The notes under the pieces were generated by a model. That model saw only the letters and a list, made by a program, of their open reading frames with translations, had not been told where the DNA came from and did not search any database. 28,898 nt of DNA, taken from assembly GCA_035552775.1 (NCBI GenBank), contig DASZKW010000027.1, positions 1 through 28,898 of the forward strand, written 5' to 3'. This DNA comes from DASZKW01 sp035552775. Lineage in GTDB: Bacteria; Actinomycetota; Acidimicrobiia; Acidimicrobiales; Palsa-688. Positions 21,835 to 28,898 of this stretch are shown piece by piece. The translations under genes and the position numbers were made by a program. Each line of letters starts with the position of its first letter. Position 1 is the stretch's first letter.

Positions 21835-22464
21835 ATGAAGTATCGGCTTCCAGCCGTATGTGCTGCGGCGTGTGTCGTCATGCTCGGATCGTGGAGTGCA
21901 GCGTCGGCCGCAACAACCCAGCAGTCCGTCGTTCATAGCGCGTCGGCATCTGCGCACAAGATTAGTTCGGCAACCTTCTCGATCACCCCAGGAAACGGCT
22001 CTAGCCCGCAGCATCCCATCGTGCTTTCCGGCCGTTCGAACGGCCAGGGAGGGTGGACCGTCGCGCTGCCGAGCGCCGCCCCGATGTCCGGTGCAGCCGC
22101 GGCCGCAGTGAACGAGACCTGCGGATGGAGCCCGAACTACGTCTCCAAGTTCCTCGGCCCCCAAGACATCGTAGGTGAGGTCACAGCGGACTGCGGACCC
22201 GACCCGGTCGGCTACGAATTCAACGGGTGCATCCAGCATTCTCACGGCTCGTCAGGGCCCTGGTACGACGACGCGGACTCGTGCGGCACCTACTATGAAG
22301 GCGATGCCCTCTCGTCACGTGCGTACTACCTCCACGGCTGCCTAGTCCCAGGCCTCATGTGGTGGTACCGGATGCACGCGTCAACAGAGGTGTACTGGCT
22401 CGGCGAATGGTATTCGCTCTACGGCGGCGTTGTCGGCGGCCCTCCAAGCTACTACAACTGCTAG
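21835..22464 (+). CDS. Secreted cysteine-containing protein of unknown function
   Basis: The ATG at 21835 follows AAAGGA with an 8-nt spacer. The 209-aa product has a signal peptide (MKYRLPAVCAAACVVMLGSW, cut probably after SAASA). The mature part is Ser/Gly-rich up to about residue 95. The C-terminal 115 residues are rich in Tyr, Trp, Gly and Asp with six Cys (ETCGW, ADCGP, NGCIQ, DSCGT, HGCLV, final YNC). Three disulfides are possible. I do not recognise the family. The base composition is less GC-rich than the left part of the window, which fits an accessory gene. The 142-bp gap before it holds its promoter. Confidence 0.75.
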   Translation: MKYRLPAVCAAACVVMLGSWSAASAATTQQSVVHSASASAHKISSATFSITPGNGSSPQHPIVLSGRSNGQGGWTVALPSAAPMSGAAAAAVNETCGWSPNYVSKFLGPQDIVGEVTADCGPDPVGYEFNGCIQHSHGSSGPWYDDADSCGTYYEGDALSSRAYYLHGCLVPGLMWWYRMHASTEVYWLGEWYSLYGGVVGGPPSYYNC

Positions 22465-22471
22465 CCCTTGA

Positions 22472-22987
22472 ATGAAGGAACAGTTCCTGGCGCGAGGCGG
22501 TGACCCGGTCGGCTGGGAAATGGCCGTTCGGATCGAGGATGAAGGGCACCTCGGCCTTGCGTTCTGGGAATCGCAGTATCCGCAGATGCGGTGGCGTTCT
22601 TCCGTTCCGTTCCTTAGTGATGATCCCGGCACGTGGCCTGTCGCTACACGAATCCTTCCTGCACGTCGAACAGCTGTCGTCGTCGGAGTCGTTGCCGGCG
22701 ATGTCACCTCCGTGGTTCTTACTTCTTCCACGGGCGATCGGGAAGTGAAGCTTGTCCAGACCGAGGTACCGGAAGCACCTCAGGTGTTTGTCGAGATCAA
22801 TGACGGTGTCGACCAGTTGACCTACACGCACCAGAGCGGCAGCAAGACGTTCCGGCGACTCCCGCGCCGGCCCGGAGGTGGGGCTGCTGGGCGAGTTGAT
22901 CCTCTCCCCGGTTCTCCGGGTGGACCGCAGCGCGGCAGGCTTTACCCTCGGCGCGAACCCGAACGACCCCGACGAAACGGCGAGTAG
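22472..22987 (+). CDS. Hypothetical protein ending at the transposon insertion
   Basis: The ATG at 22472 lies 7 bp after the previous stop, without a ribosome site, so it would depend on coupling. The middle reads like real protein (RTAVVVGVVAGDVTSVVLTS, then EAPQVFVEINDGVDQL). It is a beta-rich pattern also seen in exported actinobacterial proteins. The last 40 residues turn Arg/Pro/Gly-rich. The TAG stop uses the first base of the transposon. Without the insertion the codon would be TAA, so the end would not change in this frame. From about 22821 another frame also reads sensibly, so an older frameshift is possible. Confidence 0.4.
   Translation: MKEQFLARGGDPVGWEMAVRIEDEGHLGLAFWESQYPQMRWRSSVPFLSDDPGTWPVATRILPARRTAVVVGVVAGDVTSVVLTSSTGDREVKLVQTEVPEAPQVFVEINDGVDQLTYTHQSGSKTFRRLPRRPGGGAAGRVDPLPGSPGGPQRGRLYPRREPERPRRNGE
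22982..22986 (+). repeat. Target-site duplication GAGTA, left copy
   Basis: The five bases directly outside the left inverted repeat are GAGTA, identical to 28409-28413 outside the right repeat. Five-bp duplications are the hallmark of Tn3-family transposition. Confidence 0.9.
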
Positions 22988-23025
22988 GGCCGCCGTTAAG
23001 GAAGCTGGCACCAACCGACAAGTAG
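22987..23025 (+). repeat. Left terminal inverted repeat (39 bp)
   Basis: It begins GGGCCGCCGTTAAGGA and ends GGCACCAACCGACAAGTAG. It matches the reverse complement of 28370-28408 at 34 of 39 positions. The differences are two bases near the outer end and a three-base block in the middle. The transposase stop lies 6 bp inside it. Confidence 0.93.
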
Positions 23026-23030
23026 CGGGC

Positions 23031-25991
23031 CTACGAGGCGTCCTCGTCCAGGGTCGGTGGCGTTGGGCTGCCGAGGGCGAGCCGTCGGGCCATGTTCAGC
23101 CTCACCTCCCCGTACGGCAGGATGTGGCTCCAGAACAGCGGAGTCAGCCCCCGCCGGTCGTCGACGGTGAGCACGCCCTCCCACTCCGCCAGAGCGAGCA
23201 CCTCCTGGACCATGAGGGTGTTCACGTAGACGAGGGCGGCCTGGAGGATGTGCAGGGCGACCATGCCGAGCTCCTGCTGGTCACGCCGGTTGGTGGCGAA
23301 CTCGCCGCTCTTGCCGAAGAAGATCACCGCGTTGACCCGGTTCCAGGACTCGACGACGTTGAGGCCCTCCTCGATCTCACGCTGCAGGTCGCGGTCGCGC
23401 AGGTACCGGCACACGAAGATGGTCCGCTGGGCCCGGCCCAGCTCCAGCATGGCCTGATAGACGGGGTGGGTGGCGTTGCGGGTGAAGCGGCGCAGGATCG
23501 CCTCGGCCGAGGCCGTCCCCACCCGGATGGCGGTGGCGAACTTGATCATCTGGTCGTAGTTCTGCTCGATCAGGTCCCACCGGATGGCCCGGATCATCGC
23601 CGGCGCCAGCCGGGGGAAGACCTCCTGGTCGGCGCCGTAGAGCTTGATCTTGTTGATCCGTTTGATGCGCGGCAGCAGGTCGAAGTCCAGCAGCGAGGTG
23701 ATGGCGAAGCCGATCTCGGACTGGCCGTGGGAATCGACGTAGTTGCCTTCCAGCTGCATCGAGGTCCCGTGGCGGACCGCGCCTTCGACCATGGCCGCCA
23801 CCTCGGAGGCGGTGCAGCTGAGGAGCTGGGAGTGCACGACCATCGACTTCTTCTCGACGTGCCAGTAGATGAGCACGCCACGGCCGCCGTAGCGGGAGTG
23901 CCACTCGGTGAACAGGTTCTGGTCGTAGGAGCGGAAATGCGTGGAGTCGGATGTCACCGTGGTGGTGCTCTCGCCCCAGATGCCGCTCTGGCGGGCCGCG
24001 AAGGTGGCGTTGGCCAGCTCGACGGCGACGGCGCGGGCGCCTTCGAGGGTGAAGTACCGACGGGCTACGTAGCGGAGGTCGCTCTCGCTGTGGCCGTGGT
24101 CGCCCTGGGCCACCGCCCCGATGCCGGTGTTCGTCCCATACGCGTAGGCCACCAACAGAAGTCGCTCCCACAGGGCGTCGCGCTCGATCGCCTCCCGGGT
24201 CCCGACCGGGGCGAACTGGGCCAGCATCCCGGTGCGCAGCGCCGCCTCCTTGAGCATGTCGATGAGGGGCACCGTCCCCCACCGGGCCTGGACCGCTTTC
24301 TTGAGCCGGCGCAGGTTGGCCGGCTCGGGCTGCGCCTTCAGCGGTGTGAGCTGGATGGCCCCGCTCTTGCGTTCGCTGATCTCCAGCCAGTCCAGGCCGG
24401 GCAGCTCCTCGTTGAGGGCGGCCAGCTGGCCCCGCAGCTGCTCCTGGAGGTCGTGGACGAAGGCGCCGGCGTCGAGGGGCTTGTGGAGCATCTCTTAGTG
24501 CTCGGCCCGGTTGGCCTCGAAGTCGGCCGGCAGGTCTTCGTCGGGATTGCGCCACTCATGGGCGCCGACCACCCAGATCTCCTTGCAGCGCAAGCGATCG
24601 CGCAGCGCCTGGAGCACGCACGCCTCGTAGACGGTGCGCACGATCCGTTTTCGGCCCCGGGAGTCGATCTCCACCAGGAGGTCCTCCCAGTCCGGGCGCA
24701 CGACGCCGTCGAGGACCACCGTTTCCCCCGCCGGATCGAGCTGGGCGCTTTCGCCGGCGTGGCGCACGATGAGGTCGAGGGCCTCGATCACGGGCCGGTG
24801 GGCGGTGTTGTTGGACCGGAACTCCAGCACGCCGAGGAGTTTGATCAGGCCGCGGCGGTAGTGGTTGGTGTAGGAGGACTTGAACACCCGGCGCTTGTTG
24901 CGCTGGTACTCGGTGCCGCTGGCCCGGTACTCGGCCACCAGGTCCCGCAGGGTCGTCTCACCGCCGACGACGGGGTAGATGACCTGGCGCACCGTCTCGT
25001 CGGGCGCATCCAGGGCAGCCTCGGCGATGTGACGGAGCATGGCGTCCTTGCCGGTGACTCGGCGGAAGTCCTTGACGAACTCCTTGACCACCTTCTTCTC
25101 GGCCCGGGCGTCGATGCGATGTACCGTGGAGATCAGCAGCTCGACCAGGGCGTCGGTGATCTCGCGCTCCCGCTCGAACAGCAGCGCCGACAGCAACACG
25201 AGCCGAGTGGGCTGGGGGTGATCGCGGAGGTGGCTGGGCGACTCGACCGCGGCCCGAGCCCGCCAGCCGGCGACCACCTTGGGCGCCACGTCGGTGAACA
25301 GGCCCGCAGGCAGCGCCACCGTCCGGACCGCCGCCAGCTTGGCCATCTCCGTCAGCAGAGAGTCGAGGCTGACCTTGCCGGGATCAGTCTTGATCGTGGC
25401 CAGCACGTCGGGATGATCGGGGTCACCCTCGTCGTCCACGGCGACGAGGGACTCCAGACGGCCGATGGCCTCGGCATCCAGACGTGCCGCCACCCTTGTC
25501 ACCAGCGTCTCGTCGGCCTGGCGGAGCGCAGATCGCACGATCTCGGTGACCCGATCCGAGCTCGGCGGCTCGATGAGCTCCCCCCGGCACCGGGCGAGCA
25601 GGTCGTCCCGGACCCGGTCCTCCCGACGCTCGGACTCCGCCACGTGCCGGGCCAGCCAGGAGGCCAGCTTCTCGGCGTCGGCCACGCTGCACTCCTGGAA
25701 CCCGGTGTAGCGGCGGATCTCGGTGCGGTGGCGCTGGGCCGTACGGCCGGCCATGTCGTAGGAGCCGAACTCGCCCGCCGCCACCCCCACCTGGCGGGCG
25801 ACATGGGCCACGGCGTCGTGGGCCAGGTCGTGGCGGCCCCGGGGGAACCGGCCTCGCCAGAGGAGGAACTTCAGCGCCAAGGCGAAGCCGAGCCGCGTCG
25901 CTCCCGCCTTGTTGCGGAGCTGGTCCACCTCGTCGCCCACGAGGGTGAAGTGATCGACGACCTCGTCCAGGCCCAGGTCCCGCGCCATCAT
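23031..25991 (-). pseudogene. tnpA: Tn3-family transposase TnpA, split by one in-frame TAA
   Basis: Read from the ATG at 25991 (behind GAGGGG), the gene has 498 codons, a TAA at 24497-24495, and 487 more codons in the same frame. Together that is the usual size of about 990. The first part has the Tn3 N-terminal DNA-binding region (DLGLDEVVDHFTLVGDEVDQ, then RLGFALALKFLLWRG) and ends VVGAHEWRNPDEDLPADFEA. The second part starts EMLHKPLDAGAFVHDLQ and holds the catalytic DDE triad. The first Asp is in TSDSTHF (about 23947), the second in NYVDSHGQSE (about 23734), and the Glu near EIEEGLNVVESWN (about 23365). From memory, intact relatives have Tyr where TAA stands. An ATG three bases after the TAA (24491) could start a separate 486-aa catalytic half. 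Confidence 0.9.
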
Positions 25992-26037
25992 CGTCCCCTC
26001 TCGGGCGAGCCCGCCGTCCGACGAGGGCGCCATGCTG

Positions 26038-26170
26038 ATGCGACAGGGAATATGATATTCCCTGTCACATGACCGCCGCTCGGGAAGCCCCGCCAGGGCC
26101 ACGACCTGCGGTGCTGCCCTCGGCGGCCAACCACGCGCTACGGTCGAAGACCACACGTTCCCTGTCACAT
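26038..26170. promoter_or_regulatory. Candidate internal resolution site (IRS) for the tyrosine recombinase
   Basis: In the gap between the divergent tnpA and tnpI genes lies a palindrome. The 12-bp arms GACAGGGAATAT (26042-26053) and ATATTCCCTGTC (26055-26066) surround one base. With one mismatch the symmetry extends to ATG...CAT at 26038-26070. Its right-hand 13 bp, TTCCCTGTCACAT (26058-26070), recur in direct orientation at 26158-26170, exactly 100 bp away and 14 bp before the tnpI start. An inverted core plus a direct repeat is the design of the Tn4430 IRS. The site could also regulate both promoters. The rest of the gap shows no other clear copy. Confidence 0.7.
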
Positions 26171-26184
26171 CGTCGGGAGGGCCG

Positions 26185-27120
26185 ATGCCCGGGCGGCTCG
26201 TAGCGCTACGACATGCCACCGTCGGCGAGGCCGCCGACGCGTTCCTGGCTCGGGACATGCCCGCCACGACGCGGCGCTCCTATGCCCAGACGATGAGCCG
26301 CCTCGTCGCCGCGCACGGCGATCTGCTGCTGTCGGCTCTCGACGGACTGGCCCTGGACTCGCTGACCGCCACGGCCTGGGGCGGCTGTGCCCCCGCCACC
26401 TGGAACCGTCACGTCGCCACCCTGCGCTCGTTCACCGCCTTCTCCCAGCGCAAGGGATGGCTCGCCGAAGACCCCGCCGGCGTGCTCGATCGCCGAAGCG
26501 AGCCGGAGGATCGGACCAAGGCCATCGCCACGGGATCGCTGGCCCGACTGTTCCGCCTCCAGGATGTCGCCGTCCGCGAGAAGTGCCTGTGGCGGCTGCT
26601 GTATGAGACCGCGGGGCGCGCCGAGGAGGTCCTCTCCGCCGACGTCGGCGACCTCGACTTGGAGAACAAACGCCTCCGCGTGGTTCGCAAGGGGGGTGAT
26701 CGGGACTGGTTGCACTTCCAGTCAGGCTCAGCGCGGCTCTTGCCCAGGCTGATCGAAGGCCGGCACGCCGGGCCGCTGTTCCTCGCCGACCGTCGGCCGG
26801 CCCCGGCCCGGGCGCCCGCCTCGGTCGACTGCTGCCCCCTCACCGGGCGAGGCCGGCTCTCATACGAGCGGGCCGAGTACCTCTTCAAGCAGAGCTCGCT
26901 CAAGGTGAGCCCCACCCCGTGGACCTTGCACCAGCTGCGCCACTCCGCCCTGACCCATCTCGCCGAGGCCGGCGTCAACCTGCCGTTGCTGATGGCCAAG
27001 AGCGGACACCAGAACCTGCGTTCACTGCAACGGTACGCCCGACCCGGGACCGAGGCAGTCGCCACGATGACTGCGGCTCACGACGCCGCCCGCCGCCACC
27101 AACGACGAGGACAGCTCTGA
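26185..27120 (+). CDS. tnpI: Tyrosine recombinase, TnpI-like cointegrate resolvase
   Basis: The 311-aa protein has a SAM-like core-binding domain (about 12-100; TTRRSYAQTMSRLVAAHGD, then ATWNRHVATLRSFTAFSQRK) and a complete catalytic domain. The residues are Arg145 (ETAGRAEEV), Lys169 (VVRKGGDRD), His249 and Arg252 (LHQLRHSALTHL), His275 (SGHQNLRS) and Tyr284 (LQRYARPG). Its position inside the transposon, next to the palindromic site and divergent from tnpA, points to resolution of cointegrates. The ATG at 26185 follows GGGAGGG. One repeat of the site sits in its leader, so autoregulation is plausible. Its stop overlaps the next start (TGATG). Confidence 0.88.
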   Translation: MPGRLVALRHATVGEAADAFLARDMPATTRRSYAQTMSRLVAAHGDLLLSALDGLALDSLTATAWGGCAPATWNRHVATLRSFTAFSQRKGWLAEDPAGVLDRRSEPEDRTKAIATGSLARLFRLQDVAVREKCLWRLLYETAGRAEEVLSADVGDLDLENKRLRVVRKGGDRDWLHFQSGSARLLPRLIEGRHAGPLFLADRRPAPARAPASVDCCPLTGRGRLSYERAEYLFKQSSLKVSPTPWTLHQLRHSALTHLAEAGVNLPLLMAKSGHQNLRSLQRYARPGTEAVATMTAAHDAARRHQRRGQL

Positions 27121-28325
27121 TGTCCGCCTTCGCCCCAAGGCAACCGCGAGGCCCGTCGTCCGGACTGGTCCGCTCACGTCTAGCGATGCCGCTCATCGGA
27201 GCCCTCGCTGGCATTCTGGTGCTCGGTGGCTGTGGCGCTGCGGGATCCCAGACTCTCCGCAGCAGCAACGGCCAGACCGGCACCACCACCTCGCCGCCAG
27301 CCAGCCAGGCGGCCGTCGCGGCCGGCTACATGCGCGTCGACTACGCCAACGCCAGCATCGTCGTCCCCGCCAGCTGGAAGACGCTGCTGCCCGGCGTGAC
27401 CACCTGCGGCCCCAATGCGACCAAGGACGCCGTCCTGCTCGGCGGCGCCGCCGAGGGTGGACCATCTTGCGGGCCCGGGCAGGCTGCGGCCCCCACATCG
27501 TTCGCTCGCCTCCAGGCCATACCCGCCCGGCTCCCAGCCGGGACACCCCAGACCATCAACGGGCAAGCCGCCACCGTGGTCCCTCCCACCACCCCAGGCG
27601 CACCGCCTACCTACGTGTTTCCCCGCCTCGGCGTCGAGCTGGAGGTCGCAGGGCCCCAGACGAACAGCATCGTGGCAAGCATCGGCTGGTCCACCCGATA
27701 CCTGGTGCTCCACCCCCCGACAGCGCTGACCGTCCCGCACGGCTGGGGCACCGCCACCTATCAGGGAGTGACGATCCGACTGCCCCGCTCCTGGCCGCTC
27801 ACCAAGGTCGGCCACGCCCAAGGAGAACCGGGCTGCGGAGCGGACTTCTCCACACCCGAACTCCTCGAAGGCCCAGTCTTCGCCCACAGCTGCGCAGTCT
27901 CGCTTGGGCCGCCGCCCTCGGTCGACGGTGTATGGCTCCAGGGCCACACCGGGACCACCGAAACACAGCTGGGCGCCGGGCGCTACGAGGCCCTGCGCAG
28001 CGCGCCCACCAAGGTGTTCCTCGACGACAGCGCAGACCCCATGGGCGCGGACCCGCTGTTGCACCTGCTCGTCGTCACCCGAAGCGGCAGCGTCAATGGG
28101 ATCGACGTCGGGCTCGGACCCGACCCCGCAGTCGCCCAAGCCATCATCGCGTCGATCACCGCCACCGGCGGATCGAGAAACTTCACGTCGAATCCCACCG
28201 CACCCCCTGCGCCACGCACCGCGACGACCGTCACCACGCCGGCTGGCCACACCATGACAACAACATCAGTACCGACGACACCACCGGCCGAGCCGGCTGC
28301 CACCTCGCCGCCCCCTCCCAGTTGA
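27120..28325 (+). CDS. Lipoprotein with two copies of an unrecognised domain (transposon passenger)
   Basis: The ATG at 27120 overlaps the tnpI stop by one base, so it is probably co-translated. The 401-aa product has a lipoprotein signal (helix 22-37, lipobox LGGC, Cys38) and a Thr/Ser/Pro linker. Two similar domains follow (about 74-190 and 214-348). Each starts with a strand plus VPASW / LPRSW and has a pair of Cys separated by an LL-G segment (Cys96/117; Cys239/258). Each ends with a GVELEVAG...IVASI / GIDVGLG...IIASI motif. The last 50 residues are a Thr/Pro-rich tail. It would sit on the outer face of the membrane. I know of no function. It is not a known resistance gene type. An in-frame ATG at residue 23 is an alternative start. 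Confidence 0.82.
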   Translation: MSAFAPRQPRGPSSGLVRSRLAMPLIGALAGILVLGGCGAAGSQTLRSSNGQTGTTTSPPASQAAVAAGYMRVDYANASIVVPASWKTLLPGVTTCGPNATKDAVLLGGAAEGGPSCGPGQAAAPTSFARLQAIPARLPAGTPQTINGQAATVVPPTTPGAPPTYVFPRLGVELEVAGPQTNSIVASIGWSTRYLVLHPPTALTVPHGWGTATYQGVTIRLPRSWPLTKVGHAQGEPGCGADFSTPELLEGPVFAHSCAVSLGPPPSVDGVWLQGHTGTTETQLGAGRYEALRSAPTKVFLDDSADPMGADPLLHLLVVTRSGSVNGIDVGLGPDPAVAQAIIASITATGGSRNFTSNPTAPPAPRTATTVTTPAGHTMTTTSVPTTPPAEPAATSPPPPS

Positions 28326-28369
28326 GCCCCAGACGACACTCGGTAGTAAACGAACCTGCTCTCATAGCC

Positions 28370-28408
28370 CTACTTGTCGGTTGGTGCCACGCTCCTTAAC
28401 GGCACCCC
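28370..28408 (-). repeat. Right terminal inverted repeat (39 bp)
   Basis: Read inward on the minus strand it starts GGGGTGCCGTTAAGGA, the canonical GGGG outer end of Tn3-family elements, and ends GGCACCAACCGACAAGTAG. It lies 44 bp after the lipoprotein stop. Its outer edge touches the GAGTA duplication. Confidence 0.93.
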
Positions 28409-28413
28409 GAGTA
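28409..28413 (+). repeat. Target-site duplication GAGTA, right copy
   Basis: These bases directly follow the outer CCCC of the right inverted repeat and match 22982-22986 exactly. Confidence 0.9.
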
Positions 28414-28755
28414 AACGCGATTCCGTCGGCGTCAACAACCACGCACCCGGGGCAGTACTCACTGCCACCAGCGCCGTAAGCCGCCTGCACGGACGGATTT
28501 TGCCGCCGTCGACCTCGCTGTCAAGGTCAACGCGATGAGAGCTGTTCCCGGCGCACCGGTCGGCCGGGCAGCATAACAGCCGTCGAGCCAGTGGCGACGG
28601 GTCACCCTGACCTGGACCCCCCAGCCCATGCCCCGCCTCGAACCCCGTTCCGATCGACGGTTTATCGCACCCACCGCCGGTGCAGCGGCCGTCCCGGTGA
28701 CCGAACCCAAACGGGAACCCCCCAGGTCAGAAGGGCGAGCGACGGGAGGGTGTCC
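28414..28755. other. No supported gene
   Basis: This is the former neighbour of the transposon target. Frames here are Arg/Pro-rich and not protein-like on either strand. One frame, joined to 22878-22986 across the deleted element, would continue to a TGA at 28536-28538. I see no RNA gene, terminator or repeat. Confidence 0.5.
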
Positions 28756-28844
28756 GTAAGGTACTTGGTTAGCGGGTATCCACCACCTGGCTGAGCCGGT
28801 GCGGTAGCCATGTGGTGGGCGGAGCCGAGCGATCGGTTCGTAGC

Positions 28845-28898
28845 GTGGCGCGTGAGGTTCCCGACAATCTGGTGGCGAGGGTCGCCGAGCTGGAGTCG
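28845..28898 (+). CDS. Possible start of an IS66-type transposase (partial, cut by the window edge)
   Basis: From a GTG at 28845 the frame reads VAREVPDNLVARVAELES to the edge. This resembles the coiled-coil N-terminus (VAELEARL type) of IS66-family transposases. Upstream, GTAAGGTACTTGGTTAGCGG at 28756-28775 could be the left end of the element, since IS66 ends begin GTAA. Only 18 codons are visible, so this is tentative. There is no clear ribosome site. Confidence 0.35.
   Translation, partial: MAREVPDNLVARVAELES

Larger units (their letters stand above)
22987..28408. mobile_element. Complete Tn3-family transposon with tyrosine recombinase and lipoprotein passenger (5422 bp)
   Basis: Both ends carry 39-bp inverted repeats and are flanked by GAGTA, so the element is bounded exactly. 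From left to right it carries a leftward Tn3-type transposase gene (interrupted by TAA), a palindromic resolution-site region, a rightward TnpI-like tyrosine recombinase, and a coupled lipoprotein gene. In Tn3-family elements TnpA makes the cointegrate and the recombinase resolves it at the internal site. Use of a tyrosine rather than serine recombinase is the Tn4430-type arrangement. The exact duplication suggests insertion by full transposition, recent enough not to have decayed. The element name is unknown to me. Confidence 0.93.

Noticed and set aside
24490..24500. Programmed frameshift or overlap between two transposase ORFs, as in IS3-type elements
   Set aside because: Both halves are in the same frame and divided by one TAA, with no slippery sequence. 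A nonsense change is simpler.
22878..26072. A very long plus-strand open frame (1064 codons) opposite the transposase
   Set aside because: It is the complement of tnpA. The translation is His/Gly/Asp/Val-rich without domains, while the minus strand carries clear Tn3 transposase motifs.
28459..28710. Minus-strand ORF of 83 codons after the transposon
   Set aside because: It is Arg/Gly/Ala-rich with no start signal, domain or neighbour support, and is probably a chance ORF.

Overview
The window is high-GC DNA with strong third-position G/C bias, many GTG starts and few Shine-Dalgarno sites. It carries an actinobacterial gene set: MurT/GatD, an exported LolA/RseB-like protein with an ABC pair, a DUF3040 protein, a ROK glucokinase, and Amt with PII. 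The combination fits a free-living actinobacterium, perhaps an acidimicrobial lineage, but the species cannot be named from sequence alone.

Layout. Positions 1-535 hold a cut-off minus-strand ORF and a 74-residue acidic protein. Positions 726-4620 are a tightly coupled murT-gatD-pncB run (lipid II amidation plus NAD salvage). Positions 4741-7730 encode an exported LolA/RseB-like protein and an ABC exporter. A ROK glucokinase (minus strand) follows. It is divergent from an ECF-like sigma factor that overlaps a gene for a membrane-anchored Asp-box propeller protein. After a DUF3040 gene comes a surface-glycan cluster (11.67-16.27 kb): UDP-sulfoquinovose synthase, GT2 polyprenyl-phosphate glycosyltransferase, GtrA and a GT-C transferase. 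Then amt-glnK, coupled by ATGA, and an acyl-CoA synthetase.

From about 19.8 kb the DNA becomes accessory and damaged. There is a frameshifted membrane-protein gene next to YceI, a DUF6036-type nucleotidyltransferase whose upstream partner is frameshifted, and two unrecognised genes. One complete Tn3-family transposon occupies 22987-28408. It has 39-bp terminal inverted repeats and a perfect 5-bp target duplication, GAGTA. It carries a transposase gene broken by one in-frame TAA and a complete tyrosine recombinase (TnpI type). A palindromic resolution-site candidate lies between these two divergent genes. A passenger lipoprotein with an internally duplicated domain is translationally coupled to the recombinase. 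The window ends in what may be the left end of an IS66-like element.

The most interesting points are the transposon and its passenger, the Glu replacing the first pore His of the ammonium transporter, the sigma/propeller pair, the sulfoquinovose glycan cluster, and the long repeat-built tail of GatD.
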